In this document: one piece after another, positions 1-10,819 of the stretch | How the letters are laid out: the number at the start of each line of letters is the position of its first letter | How positions within the stretch are numbered: the first letter of the stretch is position 1 | Source: Hortaea werneckii | Lineage: Eukaryota > Ascomycota > Dothideomycetes > Mycosphaerellales > Teratosphaeriaceae | Assembly (NCBI GenBank): GCA_037044905.1 | Contig: JBAOKB010000135.1 | Span: 1-60,567 of the forward strand | DNA: 60,567 nucleotides | Direction of reading: 5' to 3' | Translations under genes and position numbers: made by a program | The notes under the pieces: model-generated | The model's database searches: none | Told to the model about the DNA's origin: nothing | Seen by the model: only the letters and a program-made list of their open reading frames with translations

Positions 1-748
1 GGGAGGATAGAAACTATTCATCTTTCCCACTGGCACAGAGACCATTCTGGTGGGATGCTGAAGGCCGTCAAGATGATCAATGAAGCCAAGCAGCAAGGAG
101 ATCCAGTCAATGTTGACCTGCACCCAGATCGACCTGACTATCGAGGCATCATGGCTTCGGAACCCGTTTCCTTGGAAGCCGATCCTACCTTTGATGAAAT
201 TGCAGGCGTGGGCGGCAAGGTACAGAAGAACAATAAAGCCCACACAATCCTTGACGGCTCGTTTTTGATCTCGGGCGAGATTCCTCGTGTGACGCCGTAC
301 GAAGTAGGTCTACGGAGGGGTATCAGGTATATCGCTAGCCGAGATGCGTGGGAGGAAGATACGCTCATCCGAGACGAGCGCTTGGTGATGTGCAAGCTCA
401 AAGGTGGGTCATGCAAATACCTGTTTTCCGATTTCATGCACCCTGCTGAACGTCCCAGGCAAGGGAATCGTTATGTTTACGGGCTGCAGCCACGCCGGTG
501 TTGTGAACGCTGCAAAGCACGCTGTCGAGCTTGGTGATGGTACGCCTCTGTATGCAGTCATGGGTGGTTTCCATCTGGGCGACGCCGAACCCGATGTCAT
601 CAAAGACACGACAACCGATCTCAGGGCTTTGGATGCAAAACTCTTCCTTGCCGGTCATTGCACGGGATGGCGTGCTAAATTTGAAATCCAGACCCAAATG
701 CCGGGGAGGCTTGTGCCATCCTTTGTTGGTTCAAGTTTCACGCTATAA
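1..748 (+). CDS. Metallo-beta-lactamase-fold hydrolase, 5'-truncated by window edge
   Basis: Reading from base 1 in frame 1 gives a metal-binding motif of the metallo-beta-lactamase fold, SHWHRDHSGG (HxHxDH type), within the first 20 codons, so the true start lies left of the window. I infer exons 1-403 and 459-748 with a 55-bp intron at 404-458 (donor GTGGGT, acceptor CCCAG). Joining them gives CKLKGKGIVMFTGCSH, which restores the second metal-ligand region (TGCSHAG). Later GGFHLG and a final AGHCTGW supply further histidines typical of the 7,8-dihydropterin-6-methyl-type MBL branch, found in bacteria, archaea and many filamentous fungi. The substrate cannot be told from sequence. The intron carries a GCTGAA branch-like site close to its 3' end. 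The family call is solid; the specific function is unknown. Confidence 0.8.
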
Positions 749-1030
749 GAGCGACAGGAGAGGGCTTGTATTCTCCCGCCTACTTCATAGGACGTAGCTT
801 GTAGGACTATTGTAGATACTTCTGTCACATTTGAGTAAATGCAATAGGCTGAAAATATACCATCAATGCTCCCATCAACGAGGATACATCATTGCAATTT
901 TGCGTCATTGTGCATACGGACCCACGTGCTTATGTTTGCCTATCTACTGAGACTGTCTGTCTGAGAGTACTCACCAGTGTATACAAAACATTCATTGACT
1001 TCGTCGTCACTTCGTCGTTGCAATCTAGCG

Positions 1031-2347
1031 ATGGAGCAAAACCCAGAGCCCAGCGTCCTCATCATTGGTGCCGGGATTTTCGGCACCTCAACCGCCTATC
1101 ACCTGTCAATCAAATACAAGGATCCATCAAGAATCACAGTCCTGGACCCCACACCCTCACCACCTGGCCCAGCCGCAAGCAATGATATCAACAAGATCAT
1201 CCGGGCAGACTACTCCAGCCCTTTCTACTGTGACTTAGCCTACGAAGCCTTAGATGCTTGGGCGACCTGGCCGGAGCTCAGGGACTTTTACTACCGCACC
1301 GGCTGGGTCATGCTCGATGAGGAAGGGAGCGACCTTGCTGACCGTATACGCAAGGTCTTCAGAGATAGGAAGCATGACCCTACGGAGGATGTGAAGTTGA
1401 GTGAGCTGAATCAGCGATGGAAAGGCATTCTAGAGGGGACTGAGACCAAGGGATTCAAAGACGCTTATTGGAATCCAGAAGCTGGTTGGTGTGATGCTGC
1501 CGCGGCTACCTCTGCTTTGATGCGAGTCGCGATGGGTCGAGGGGTTAACTACGCTGTCGGGGAAGTCGCTCAATTTCATTTGAACGAGACTGGAGTAGAC
1601 AGTGTTGAGTTGTCAAATAAACGCCACCTCTCTGCTGACAAAATCCTCGTCTCTACTGGAGCTTGGACAAGCTCCCTTTTATCACCCCTAGAGGATAGGC
1701 TTAACATCGCGGAGACGGATCGAATAGAACAGCAAGCATCTGCCGCCGGTGTCGCCGTTGCACACTACCGGATGTCGGACACCGAGATGGCCCATCTCTC
1801 TGAAATGCCCGTTGTCGTTTATGGCGGGAATGGCGAGGTGATCCCACCACCGGAGCAAAACCAACTCCTCAAGTTCACTAATTCTAATACGTTCACCAAC
1901 ACCATGACCACGAAGTCTGGTCACCGGATCTCAGTCCCGTCGGAGCAAGATCAGCACATTGTTTCCTCGCGCCTCAAGCGAGAGACCGAGCAGACAATGG
2001 TGGAGCGCGTCATGCCCACCTTCGCCTGCGGCAAGGAAGCATCGTACTGGCGTCTTTGCTGGGATGCGCGGACTCCGACACAAGACTGGCTGCTCGACCG
2101 ACATCCAGATCCCAGACTCAGCAATTTGTTCCTGGCAGTAGGAGGGAGCTTCCATTCGTATAAGTTCCTCCCTACCGCCGGAAAATACATGGCTAATGTT
2201 CTCCTCGGTCGAAGTAATGGGCCAGAGAAGGATAAGGCCTGGGGTTGGAAGAGTACCAGATCGGAGGGCGGGGGCGCGCATCCTAAAACGGCGCCCAAGT
2301 GGGAACTCAAGGATGTGTGGGATGATGACCTGGAGTCGAGATTGTAA
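1031..2347 (+). CDS. FAD-dependent amine oxidase, fructosyl-amino-acid/sarcosine oxidase-like
   Basis: Intron-less gene of 438 aa. The N-terminus has the FAD dinucleotide-binding fingerprint LIIGAGIFGTSTAYHL (about residues 10-25). This is followed by the SNDINKIIRADY stretch that resembles fungal amadoriases (fructosyl amine:oxygen oxidoreductases). Near the C-terminus, CWDARTPTQDWLLDRHP and GGSFHSYKFLPTAGKYM match the DAO-fold end of the sarcosine oxidase/amadoriase family. There the family carries its covalent-flavin cysteine region and the second FAD contact. Expected chemistry is oxidative cleavage of N-substituted amino acids to the free amine, an oxo product and H2O2. I start at 1031 because the fingerprint begins directly after it; an upstream in-frame ATG at 977 would add an 18-residue tail unlike the family. 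No C-terminal SKL-type peroxisomal signal is visible (ends ESRL). Exact substrate unknown. Confidence 0.85.
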   Translation: MEQNPEPSVLIIGAGIFGTSTAYHLSIKYKDPSRITVLDPTPSPPGPAASNDINKIIRADYSSPFYCDLAYEALDAWATWPELRDFYYRTGWVMLDEEGSDLADRIRKVFRDRKHDPTEDVKLSELNQRWKGILEGTETKGFKDAYWNPEAGWCDAAAATSALMRVAMGRGVNYAVGEVAQFHLNETGVDSVELSNKRHLSADKILVSTGAWTSSLLSPLEDRLNIAETDRIEQQASAAGVAVAHYRMSDTEMAHLSEMPVVVYGGNGEVIPPPEQNQLLKFTNSNTFTNTMTTKSGHRISVPSEQDQHIVSSRLKRETEQTMVERVMPTFACGKEASYWRLCWDARTPTQDWLLDRHPDPRLSNLFLAVGGSFHSYKFLPTAGKYMANVLLGRSNGPEKDKAWGWKSTRSEGGGAHPKTAPKWELKDVWDDDLESRL

Positions 2348-2564
2348 GGTTATATAGGCAGCCATGTAATGCTTTTTCTATTGATTGGGGTATCCAGGAT
2401 GTACATGACATTTTATGTCACTCTATGAAGCGGCGCTTTTCTTAAGAATCCCTACAATGCCATCGCTAAGGTAACTGCACAATGTCCGCGCCATTCGCAT
2501 ATCTGCTGTGCCCCTCTTTGGACACATTCCTAACATTGTCGGCACATACGGCTAATCTCCAACC

Positions 2565-4454
2565 TCACCGGTGTCGCACATCGCCATGCTCTGAATCGTG
2601 GTCGTTTTCTGTCTCCTCACCATCCTCTTCATCCCCGCTCTGCTCATGGTAATCCTCAGACTCCAACTCGACGCCCTTAATGCCTAGAGTCATCAGAAAG
2701 CCAAGGAAAGCCACGCCGCCGAAGACACCAAATGCCAATGCCTCGCCTTTCGGCTTGACGTGCGTTGCGAAAGAGAACAGCGCTCCGCTGATGAAGGGAC
2801 CGACTGCTCTCCCAGCGGCCGACAGAGTCTGCGCCAGACCATTCAGCGTCCCCAGCACATGGTGGGAAGGCGCCGAATTTGTTATGAGCAAGAGCGCGGA
2901 GGTGAGCCCGCCAACTGCGGCTACCGTCTTCACAATCAAGACCAGACCAAGTTCGAGCCACAGCCATACCTTTCCGTGAGTAGTTTGAGGTCCATTGCCG
3001 GCGTGACTTCCATCTTTGTATCCGACCCATGGCATGAGGAGGAAAGCTACAACGAAGGCAGCCAGACTGGCTCGGTAGGTGATCCGGTTCCCTATCTTTT
3101 CTCTAAGACGGCCAAAGACACCGACTTGAAAAAGGATGGTGACGACTCCGGCGAAAGACAGAGAGATGCCGATTTCTTCGGGTTTGAGGTCGCGCCCGGT
3201 GGGTGGTGGAGCCTGGGCAAAGATGGGGTAAAGAGAGTTATAGCTAATGTTGGAAAGCTGGAAAATGAGGAACGTGAGGAGCAGGAGCACGGTGTCGCGA
3301 TTCAGTACCTCACGAGTTGAGAGATGCTCGCCTGGGTGGGCATCAGGGAAGAGTTGCGGGCTGTCGGATTCACCATCATCGGAGACATCGGAGACGTCGG
3401 AATGCGATAGCAAGGAGGACTCCTCGGTTGGATGGCCATTGGAATGACGGTAGTGCGGGCTCTCGCGGGCGAATTTCCTGGCGCGTCGAAGGTAGGTGGG
3501 ACGGTGTGAGGAGGTGAACTGCCAGATCCAGGCGAAGAGATTACCCATCCGCTTGCCGAGTGGTGGCAACGTCTCAGCACCTTCCAATGATTCTCGCAGG
3601 AATATACTGGTGACGGTCAAATCGATCAACAATACACCAGCTGAAAATAAATTCGGCAAAAGGTAAGGGTACGGATTCGGCCTGTCTGGATGTAAGGGAT
3701 CGTGGCGCATGACCAGCAGGCCTCCCACAATGGGCCCAGTGATACCTCCCAGCCCGTAGATCACTGGCAGATAAGTGAAAGCCTTGCTCTGGTTGCTGCG
3801 GTTTGTGATCTCGCCCAGACACGTACTGATCACGCCCTGATTCCCGTTCACCAGTCCCATCAGCGCCTGCACCAACATCGCCTGCCACAAAGTCCTGGAG
3901 AAGCCGAACGCTACGAAGCAGCAGGCCGTGAGGAAGGTACCGGTCAACACCACCGGCTTCCGTCCTATGCGGTCTGAGAGCCATCCCCAGGCGAAATTGG
4001 TTGTGAACTGTGCCAGCGCGAACGCGGAAGCAATGAGGCCCACGTAGAGACCTACAGAGCCCTCGTCGACCTCGGGGAAGGATGCGGCCATTTCCGGAAG
4101 GTACGGGGATATGCTGTTCAAGGCGGTCTGTTCGGCGAGGGCGATGACCGCCAAGATGGCTAGTTGCCGTTTTGGTAAGGGCGTCTCATGGTGGTGTCCG
4201 TCCGACCCTCGCGATCCGCTTCTACTGTGCCCCGAGTGAGGTCGTGTTGCTTCTTCAGTCTGCCGTGGCGTTGGCGTAGTCCCATTCTGCTTCATGCCGT
4301 TCCCAGGGATGCTCCTGCTGGTCTCCGTCCGCTGCGGGCCTGGGTTGCGCGGCGGTGCGGTCGGAAAGGTGTGGTAGTGGAGGGTGGAAGACTGGCGCTG
4401 GTAGATGCTGGGCCGCTGCCGTGCCCGCTCTACGCTGGACGATTTGGGTGGCAT
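2565..4454 (-). CDS. Major facilitator superfamily transporter (ZIF-like/YCR023C-type)
   Basis: 629 aa from the Met at 4454 (MPPKSSSVE). An in-frame Met at 4631 would add 59 residues with no family likeness, so I prefer the inner start. A long Ser/Thr/Arg-rich cytosolic N-tail precedes the first membrane helix (LAILAVIALAEQ). MFS motif A appears as GWLSDRIGRKP (about residues 155-164), followed by a hydrophobic helix series, then a central loop rich in Ser/Asp (HSDVSDVSDDGESDSP) between helices 6 and 7, then six more helices. The C-tail is very acidic (SGDEEDGEETEND). This layout fits the fungal/plant group that includes yeast YCR023C and plant zinc-induced facilitators: drug:H+ antiporter-like proteins, probably vacuolar or plasma-membrane. 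Substrate cannot be deduced. Divergent from the F-box gene that starts at 5555. Confidence 0.85.
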   Translation of the reverse strand: MPPKSSSVERARQRPSIYQRQSSTLHYHTFPTAPPRNPGPQRTETSRSIPGNGMKQNGTTPTPRQTEEATRPHSGHSRSGSRGSDGHHHETPLPKRQLAILAVIALAEQTALNSISPYLPEMAASFPEVDEGSVGLYVGLIASAFALAQFTTNFAWGWLSDRIGRKPVVLTGTFLTACCFVAFGFSRTLWQAMLVQALMGLVNGNQGVISTCLGEITNRSNQSKAFTYLPVIYGLGGITGPIVGGLLVMRHDPLHPDRPNPYPYLLPNLFSAGVLLIDLTVTSIFLRESLEGAETLPPLGKRMGNLFAWIWQFTSSHRPTYLRRARKFARESPHYRHSNGHPTEESSLLSHSDVSDVSDDGESDSPQLFPDAHPGEHLSTREVLNRDTVLLLLTFLIFQLSNISYNSLYPIFAQAPPPTGRDLKPEEIGISLSFAGVVTILFQVGVFGRLREKIGNRITYRASLAAFVVAFLLMPWVGYKDGSHAGNGPQTTHGKVWLWLELGLVLIVKTVAAVGGLTSALLLITNSAPSHHVLGTLNGLAQTLSAAGRAVGPFISGALFSFATHVKPKGEALAFGVFGGVAFLGFLMTLGIKGVELESEDYHEQSGDEEDGEETENDHDSEHGDVRHR

Positions 4455-5554
4455 GAGCGTTGGTGGAAAGTCTTGGTAAATGTGTATATACTTTTGCGCT
4501 TCGTGCAGGCGGTGTTCGGGATTAAGGCCGGCGATTCGCAGGACGGATGCGGCAGGTACTTTGTCGGTGGCTATCGCCTGGTTACAGCACAAGGTCCATG
4601 GCCACGACCGACTTGAAATGTTGTACAACAACTACGCCCATTTATGTTTGGACGCGATACGGTGGCAACTTAAGTTGACACCCGTTGACGCATCGTCAAC
4701 ATGACCGCGCGTTCGCAACTTTGAAACTTCGACTCGGGATGCACACTGCGTGACGTACGAGGCATTTCCAGCAACCGCGCTGCCCTGTACTGCCCGTCTA
4801 ATCAGCGGATCTACCCCGCTGCCAGGCGGACTGGAATCAATTTTTGATGGGTTCTAATCAATTCACGGCACCTCAGCCGCCTGCAACGCTACTTCTGTCA
4901 CTGGCCTGAACTCGTGACCGCGATTCCGAATTTCGCAGTCCGCTTCGAACTTTTCCTCTGCTGTAACTCCAGACTTCGCGGCACCTGTCCTACTCTTCCA
5001 CACGCCGTGCAGCGTGCCGCGACGACTCACTCATCAGGTACGTACAGAGAGTCTCTATCAACCCTATCTAAAGATGACATAATTTGCGACTGATGGTGCA
5101 GACCGGAGATTCACGCCTGTTTCTCATAACGGCTGCGCCAGTCTGATCTTTACTTCTTACATATTCTGACTCCTTCAACCGCCCTTCCTCTCCCATCGAC
5201 TACCCTATCTCCTTGCGGAGCGGCAGCTAACAAGCACATAGGATATTTACCTTTCCCCACAGAGCTGCGGTCGCCATGTCTTGAGTCGTCCCGAATCTTT
5301 CTACTGCCAAGGTACGCACATTTCCCTCCATCTCCCCTTGACTCTACATATGATGCACAACAAACGCACTAGATAGTAATTGACCCTTTCGGGTGTGAGA
5401 GTATACCTACCAAGATCTCTGACATGGACACTGGAATCTGCTTGAGCTTGAAAACCAATGTCGTGGACTCTTTGCTAACTCTGCCAAAGCAGGATCGATT
5501 CACGACGTGGGGATGAACACAATGGCGTAGCTTGACTTCGCTCTGAGGCCTGTC
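4455..5554. promoter_or_regulatory. Divergent intergenic region with two putative 5'-UTR introns of the F-box gene
   Basis: No protein-coding gene seen. The region separates the divergent MFS and F-box genes and must hold both promoters. On the plus strand two intron-like stretches precede the F-box start: 5038-5101 (donor GTACGT, branch-like CGACTGAT, acceptor TGCAG) and 5312-5492 (donor GTACGC, branch TGCTAAC, acceptor AAAGCAG). I infer that they are 5'-UTR introns; transcript data would decide. Confidence 0.4.
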
Positions 5555-6589
5555 ATGCCATCGCTGACTCCCATCCGCGTCCGTGGTAAGCGAACAGCTG
5601 CAAAGGATGAGAAGTGGAACGCAGGCAAGAAGCGTAAAGCTTCGCGCCTGAACACATCATCTCACTGCGCTGCAGCCGATGATGCGAGCTACTCTCCAAC
5701 GCGAAAGCGTAAGCGGCGTACTCGCACCTTGGCCTTCGTCGAAGAGATGCCCACCGAGATTCTACAAACCATCTTCTACTTTTCTGGCAACCTCAACCTA
5801 GCCCTTGCTTCCACTAGCTTGCAGTCTCAGCTGTCGAGCAAGCACGTATATCTTGCGCATACAACAAGATTGCTTCAGCCTTTGCTTGGAAACAAGGACG
5901 CTGAATTGGAAGAGGACACGGACATCGCCACGGCATGTCGCCTGCTTAGCTGTAGGTTCTTTACGTGGGACTTTTTCAAGTCTTGGCTGGCGCAAAGATC
6001 TCTCGACACACATGCGTCAGAGCAAGTCCGATCAGCGGAAGACTATCTTGCATTGTGGCAGGCGCAACAACCCTCCTCAAAACTACTACCACCACTCAAG
6101 ATACTTCACGGTCCATGGACGCGAGACAAGGTTGACTTTCTCACCTTGATGGCAGTCACAGAACCAGATCTTCCTTCGCTTAGTCCGATCCATAGCGAAG
6201 CAGTCTACCTTGGTCTGACGCAAGCTGTTGCTGAACGTTCTTTCGACGCCGTAGCACAGCTGCTTCGCTTTAAGCCAAATCTCGATACTGAGATCCTGCG
6301 TAAAGCCGTCATTGACAATGTCTTCGATCGAGACATTGTCCTCACACTCGCTGATCATGCTGTGCAGCGCCAGCAAGAGTCCATGAGCTCGCAGGCGGAC
6401 ATTTCCATAAACGAGCTGCCTGCAGTCGACTTTCTAGATCCCGCTCTATGGGCATGGGCGGAGAGGACCCGTAAGAATGGTGATGATAATGGCGAATGGT
6501 TGAGCGAGTTGCTCAAGGACAAGAGCCGCCAGGTCCAGCCGCATACTAGATCCGTTCAACAGCCAGCTGACGACGATGCCAATGTGTGA
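5555..6589 (+). CDS. F-box-like protein, function unknown
   Basis: 344 aa, single exon. A basic, nuclear-signal-like N-terminus (KRKRRTRT around residue 50-56) leads into an F-box-like segment at about residues 62-105: MPTEILQTIFYFSGNLNLAL, then a second short helix. The rest lacks recognisable repeats such as LRR, WD or kelch. F-box proteins recruit targets to SCF (Skp1-Cullin-F-box) ubiquitin ligases; fungal genomes hold many with only the F-box conserved. The start is the first ATG after two probable 5'-UTR introns. The C-terminal half is helical and Asp/Gln-rich at its end. The F-box is degenerate, so the ligase role is an inference. Confidence 0.7.
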   Translation: MPSLTPIRVRGKRTAAKDEKWNAGKKRKASRLNTSSHCAAADDASYSPTRKRKRRTRTLAFVEEMPTEILQTIFYFSGNLNLALASTSLQSQLSSKHVYLAHTTRLLQPLLGNKDAELEEDTDIATACRLLSCRFFTWDFFKSWLAQRSLDTHASEQVRSAEDYLALWQAQQPSSKLLPPLKILHGPWTRDKVDFLTLMAVTEPDLPSLSPIHSEAVYLGLTQAVAERSFDAVAQLLRFKPNLDTEILRKAVIDNVFDRDIVLTLADHAVQRQQESMSSQADISINELPAVDFLDPALWAWAERTRKNGDDNGEWLSELLKDKSRQVQPHTRSVQQPADDDANV

Positions 6590-7042
6590 TGCCGGAGCTT
6601 CACGCAATTGACCAAGGGCTGTTTTGAAATCCACGTGATCGCCATCGCTTGGCGCCGTAATTTCCGAGCAAAGTTCATCTGCAGATTGCCCGCGGTTTCA
6701 GATTGGCGAGCATCCGGAACTCGACTCCCTTCATTTCGCGTGGCTCTCTGGTTTCAATCGAATCATGACCTAGGCTGCCATTAGTTGCCGTTCCATGTCG
6801 CCGGCTACACTGTCAATCTGACTAGGGTAGCCACATCAGCCGACTGAATGTGACGAAAGGGTCAAGTACTGCAAATCTCTTCTCTTTGTCCGTTTCCAAC
6901 CCAAGTATGTAGGTAAGACATGATCCATTTGATCTCATCATCTTCTTCCTTTTCAAGTGATGCTGTGTAGCATTCAACTACTCCCCTCCATTCTTCTTGC
7001 TTCATGAATCCTCTAGTCTGAGCGAGCCAAAGTCTTGTCGCC
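6590..7042. other. Intergenic, promoter of the 1111-aa protein
   Basis: Tandem-gene spacer of about 450 bp. I see no ORF, tRNA or repeat that I can support; it must hold the end of the F-box transcript and the promoter of the next gene. Confidence 0.5.
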
Positions 7043-10000
7043 ATGCCCTTCAAAGTCGGCAACCTACGAAGAAAGCCGTCTCGAGCTCTTGTCGGAGACG
7101 ATGAACCAGAGACCGGACGAAGCAATCAGCAGCCTGCCAAATTACCCAATCGCTCTCAAACTGCACCCTGGCCAGACACAAGTCAGAGAAACTCCACCAG
7201 TCGCAAACAAGCCATATCAGATTTCTTCCGCAAGACCAGCCACCACCTCAGAACACAGACAGCGAATTTCACTGCATCGACACAAGGCGCAGCAGCAAGG
7301 CTGCCACGCGCACAACGGAGAACCAAAACACCGCCTAAGCCCAGCGAGCAACACGCTGCGTCTAAGCGACAGAGCAGGCAGATACAAGCTTTGGATATCG
7401 ATGATGAAGTGCTAGATAAGCTCATGGGTCCGCGGAACGAGAATGAAAGCAGAAGCGGGATACAAAGCAGTGCTTTCCTTCTAAAGCAGCGCATAAGGGC
7501 TTCGTCTCGGGAGAATCTTCGCAACGTCAGCACAATCAGCTCAGGAGCCGTGGAAGGCCCTGTCGAGGGCAATGGGCAGTTGCTCAGCGAAAAGGAAGTG
7601 ATTGACATGTTCGTCGGGGCACCTCTATTCAGGATAGTAGAAGAGCAAGGCCATGGCGTGAACAGACCACAGGTCGTGTTCCGGGGCGGTAATGTGGAAC
7701 ATAGTAAGAGATACGCTTCTGATCATCAGGACTTGGTTCATGAAGCTTTTGAAGCCTGCACAATGGGTGTGAGAAGAGCAAGAGACAGTAATGAGGAGCT
7801 TGTTGGTGATGGAAAGACGAATACGGCAGGTAAGAGCAGGAATGGGGCTTTATTCCCCATGGAAGTGCCCACCATGCTGAGTGCACAAGGCCTTTTGCCC
7901 GGAACAACAGGTTTTGAGCATTTCCTTCAGCTTCCGATTGCAGACAGCAAAGTTCATGGCGAACAGTCGGCCGATTTCTCAACAAAGCGTGCAATGCTGG
8001 AAGAAGATCCGGAGCAACTCGGCTTGCGTGAAATAGATCTCGAGCATATCATTGATCGCCTCACGGAGCTGGACGCCATCTACGCTAACCGACGACCCGA
8101 GGCTGATACATGGAATAGAGCGAAGGTTGAAGAAATGGGAGAGGACCTCTTCGCTCATTTTCTGGATTCTGAGCTCGGCACTACAGATGCAGGCACTGGC
8201 AGCGTCACTTTGAGGACTCAGATCGAGGCTCTCACAAAGGTCCTGGTGCAAGAAGGGCTTTGGTGGGACTTCAGCTTGGTTGAGTGGCGGATCAAACTTG
8301 GCCTGCTTCTCTGGGCAGATGCTCCACAGGATTCACCTGAGTTGCCCCGGGAGCGAGACGTGCTCTTATTACAAGTCATGCTGGCGGCGGAGCTCCTCAT
8401 TCGTCTGAGCGACCTGGAACTAGCATCAGACAACACAGAAGATGATAAAGATGCGCTCTTGGCTTCTCGTCAAAGGCTGCCACGGAAGTTACAGTATGAC
8501 CTCCTGCTTGCACGCATCTTCATGGGGAATGTCAGCATCTCTCTCAAGCCAATGAGAAGCAACAAGGCCAACAGGTTGAGCTCGTTCTCAGCAATAACCT
8601 TCCTCACGGCCAAGGAGTCGCAGGGTGGTACAGAACCAGAATTCGAGCCGTTTATCCAGCCTAAGCATCCGGAGCAGCAATTGAGAGGTCTACTGGACTT
8701 TGCAGAGAACTTGGAGTGGCCACACACTGAGTATCTTCAAAGCCAGCTTAGTGCAAAGCTTTCACCAGCCCTGCAGAATCGTCTGAGCGACGCAAAGCAG
8801 ACTTACTTAGCCCCTAGCGGAACCAATATGTCAAGACCCATCAGCGGTTTCAGTGCTTACGCTACGCCTTTAAGCAGTCCTCTTCGTACCGGCTTTACAT
8901 CACGTACTCATTTAGACGTTGAGGGAACCAGTTACTTGGGGGGTCTTCCGTCCCCTCAGCAGACGCCAGAGAAACGCCCACAGGTAGAGAGGAGAGGGAC
9001 TTCTGCCAGTCTGCAACTTTTCGCAGCTCGCGACACAGCAGAGACAGACCCTCCACTTGACGCCTTCGAAGTTGGCGGCTGGCTTAGTCGCTCATGGCTC
9101 TCTGGGCTTGTATTCCCGGGTGAAGCAGCAAGTCATTTCTTGATATCAACGCTTCTTGAGAATAGCCGACCAGCTATCGAAGCCTTGGGAGATGAAGCAG
9201 ATCTCTACGGCGGTTTTGCTTACCAGGCAAGGAGTTATTGGAGTACCAGCTCGGTGGTTGGACGGGTGCTTGGAGCAGTGAAGGACAGCAAAGAGGTCAT
9301 GGGCTGGATCAGCATTTCTATCGTGCCACAAAATCAGGAGCAGGGTTGGATGGCGGTGCATGTCGCAAAGCCTCACGACCAGTCTTCCACAGGCCAGGCC
9401 AGGATTCAAGATCCCGCTGCAATTGCTGCAGATTCCGATCCTCTACACGGCGTAGGCGCAAGGAATGCACGAGCAGATGACTTTAAGACGCCCTTAGATG
9501 GACCGCTCGTTATGGGGAACGAAGTGCGCTTTCTCGGCATGTCCCTGAGAAAAAGAAGCACCTCTCAATCACATGAAGCAGAGAACTGCGATCAAGTCGC
9601 CGTTTTATCTTTCAACTCACCACTGAACAAATCTTTACCAAAGCTGGAAGTCGAACTCAGGTACGACGTGCACTTCGTTACCGCCTACCCTTGCCACCCT
9701 GAGTCGAAGCCACAGCGGCAATCCACTACGGCACTGAAACCAACCTTCTCCGGAACGTCGGACCAGACATTGCTATCACCCGCTTCGGGACAAACGCCAT
9801 GGAGAAACTCAGATCAGACAATGCTCTCACCCACTTCGGGACGAACGCCCCTTCTATCCAAAAGAACCAGCTCGATCCCTTCCACACCCCGGGCGCGAAC
9901 GCTTTCCGCGCCCTCAGTCCCCGCCGCAGATTCCGCTCGAGCTTCAACTCAGACCTCTTCACCCGTCACTCTGAGTCCGAGGGACATGCAAAAAGAACTC

Positions 10001-10378
10001 CCTCCGCCTCCTGCACATCCCTTGCACGTGGACTACCGATATACCGTCATCCCAGCCGCTAGCCTCCTCACCGCCTCCCCCTCGCAACCTCTCCTGTCCT
10101 CCGTCGTAGCCAAAGCCAACGGCCACCGTCCAAGGGCAATGACTTCGCCCTCCCAGAAAACCAATCAGCGAGATCCTGCTACCGGTGACTCGGGACAGGG
10201 CGAGGATGAAGTGGTCGTGCTCGACTGCCGCGGGACGGAAGATCTGGACCTGCTGGCTCGGACTTGGTGTGCGAAGGTCGGGGAGAATGCGGTCGTGGGT
10301 AGGACGGGGCTGACGTGTTTGTCGTGCTGTGTTAGAGAAGCAAAGGCGCTGGGGGTTGGGGTTGTGATTAGGATTTAA
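7043..10378 (+). CDS. Large conserved-looking protein of unknown function
   Basis: Uninterrupted 1111-aa reading frame. Residues 1-130 are basic and low-complexity (many Arg/Gln/Ser), typical of disorder. A central part (about 280-560) looks folded and alpha-helical, with well-spaced hydrophobics: IEALTKVLVQEGLWWDFSLV and VMLAAELLIRLSDLELAS. A second likely folded part (about 670-780) includes GGWLSRSWLSGLVFPGE and a Trp-rich ISIVPQNQEQGWM. The C-terminal third is Ser/Pro/Thr-rich with two copies of a short repeat, SDQTLLSPASGQTPWRN and SDQTMLSPTSGRTPLLS, before a compact hydrophobic end. No membrane helix or catalytic motif is recognised. I do not know the family. The mix of folded cores and disordered tails suggests a scaffold or regulatory protein, which is only an inference. 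Convergent with the F-box gene downstream. Confidence 0.75.
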   Translation: MPFKVGNLRRKPSRALVGDDEPETGRSNQQPAKLPNRSQTAPWPDTSQRNSTSRKQAISDFFRKTSHHLRTQTANFTASTQGAAARLPRAQRRTKTPPKPSEQHAASKRQSRQIQALDIDDEVLDKLMGPRNENESRSGIQSSAFLLKQRIRASSRENLRNVSTISSGAVEGPVEGNGQLLSEKEVIDMFVGAPLFRIVEEQGHGVNRPQVVFRGGNVEHSKRYASDHQDLVHEAFEACTMGVRRARDSNEELVGDGKTNTAGKSRNGALFPMEVPTMLSAQGLLPGTTGFEHFLQLPIADSKVHGEQSADFSTKRAMLEEDPEQLGLREIDLEHIIDRLTELDAIYANRRPEADTWNRAKVEEMGEDLFAHFLDSELGTTDAGTGSVTLRTQIEALTKVLVQEGLWWDFSLVEWRIKLGLLLWADAPQDSPELPRERDVLLLQVMLAAELLIRLSDLELASDNTEDDKDALLASRQRLPRKLQYDLLLARIFMGNVSISLKPMRSNKANRLSSFSAITFLTAKESQGGTEPEFEPFIQPKHPEQQLRGLLDFAENLEWPHTEYLQSQLSAKLSPALQNRLSDAKQTYLAPSGTNMSRPISGFSAYATPLSSPLRTGFTSRTHLDVEGTSYLGGLPSPQQTPEKRPQVERRGTSASLQLFAARDTAETDPPLDAFEVGGWLSRSWLSGLVFPGEAASHFLISTLLENSRPAIEALGDEADLYGGFAYQARSYWSTSSVVGRVLGAVKDSKEVMGWISISIVPQNQEQGWMAVHVAKPHDQSSTGQARIQDPAAIAADSDPLHGVGARNARADDFKTPLDGPLVMGNEVRFLGMSLRKRSTSQSHEAENCDQVAVLSFNSPLNKSLPKLEVELRYDVHFVTAYPCHPESKPQRQSTTALKPTFSGTSDQTLLSPASGQTPWRNSDQTMLSPTSGRTPLLSKRTSSIPSTPRARTLSAPSVPAADSARASTQTSSPVTLSPRDMQKELPPPPAHPLHVDYRYTVIPAASLLTASPSQPLLSSVVAKANGHRPRAMTSPSQKTNQRDPATGDSGQGEDEVVVLDCRGTEDLDLLARTWCAKVGENAVVGRTGLTCLSCCVREAKALGVGVVIRI

Positions 10379-10819
10379 GGGCGGTTTTTGGTTCTTTCCT
10401 CATCGAGATTGAATTCCCGCTTTGATGTGTCCATATATATGTGTGTGACCTGCACGGCTAGTCGATGGCTCGTACTGCGGATTTTCAAGCAATGCTTTTC
10501 ACCGCCACGTAAAGAATACCCCTGCTGGACCTTTTTTTTTTTTTTTTTAAGTAAAAAAAGAAAAAGAAAATTGATCTGTTTCCTCTTTATTTTCTTTCTC
10601 CTTCTGCGCCCCTTTCTCCTCTTTCGGCCCTACATCAGGGAGAATCGCTATTGCTCTAGCATTCTGCTCATCTTGATCACGAAATCCCTTTCCCAAATTC
10701 CTACTCCACAGAAACTTCTTACATCGTCAATTTCTCCCCCCAATTCCTCGCCACGTTCGTAGACTGCCTCCGCCGACTACACATAGCCGCATCCGCCAGC
10801 TCCCCGCCCCTCTTGCGTC
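10379..10819. other. Convergent 3' intergenic region with T17 tract
   Basis: Lies between two converging gene ends. It contains a run of 17 T at 10532-10548 followed by A-rich sequence and a pyrimidine-rich stretch to about 10640. No credible gene. Confidence 0.5.
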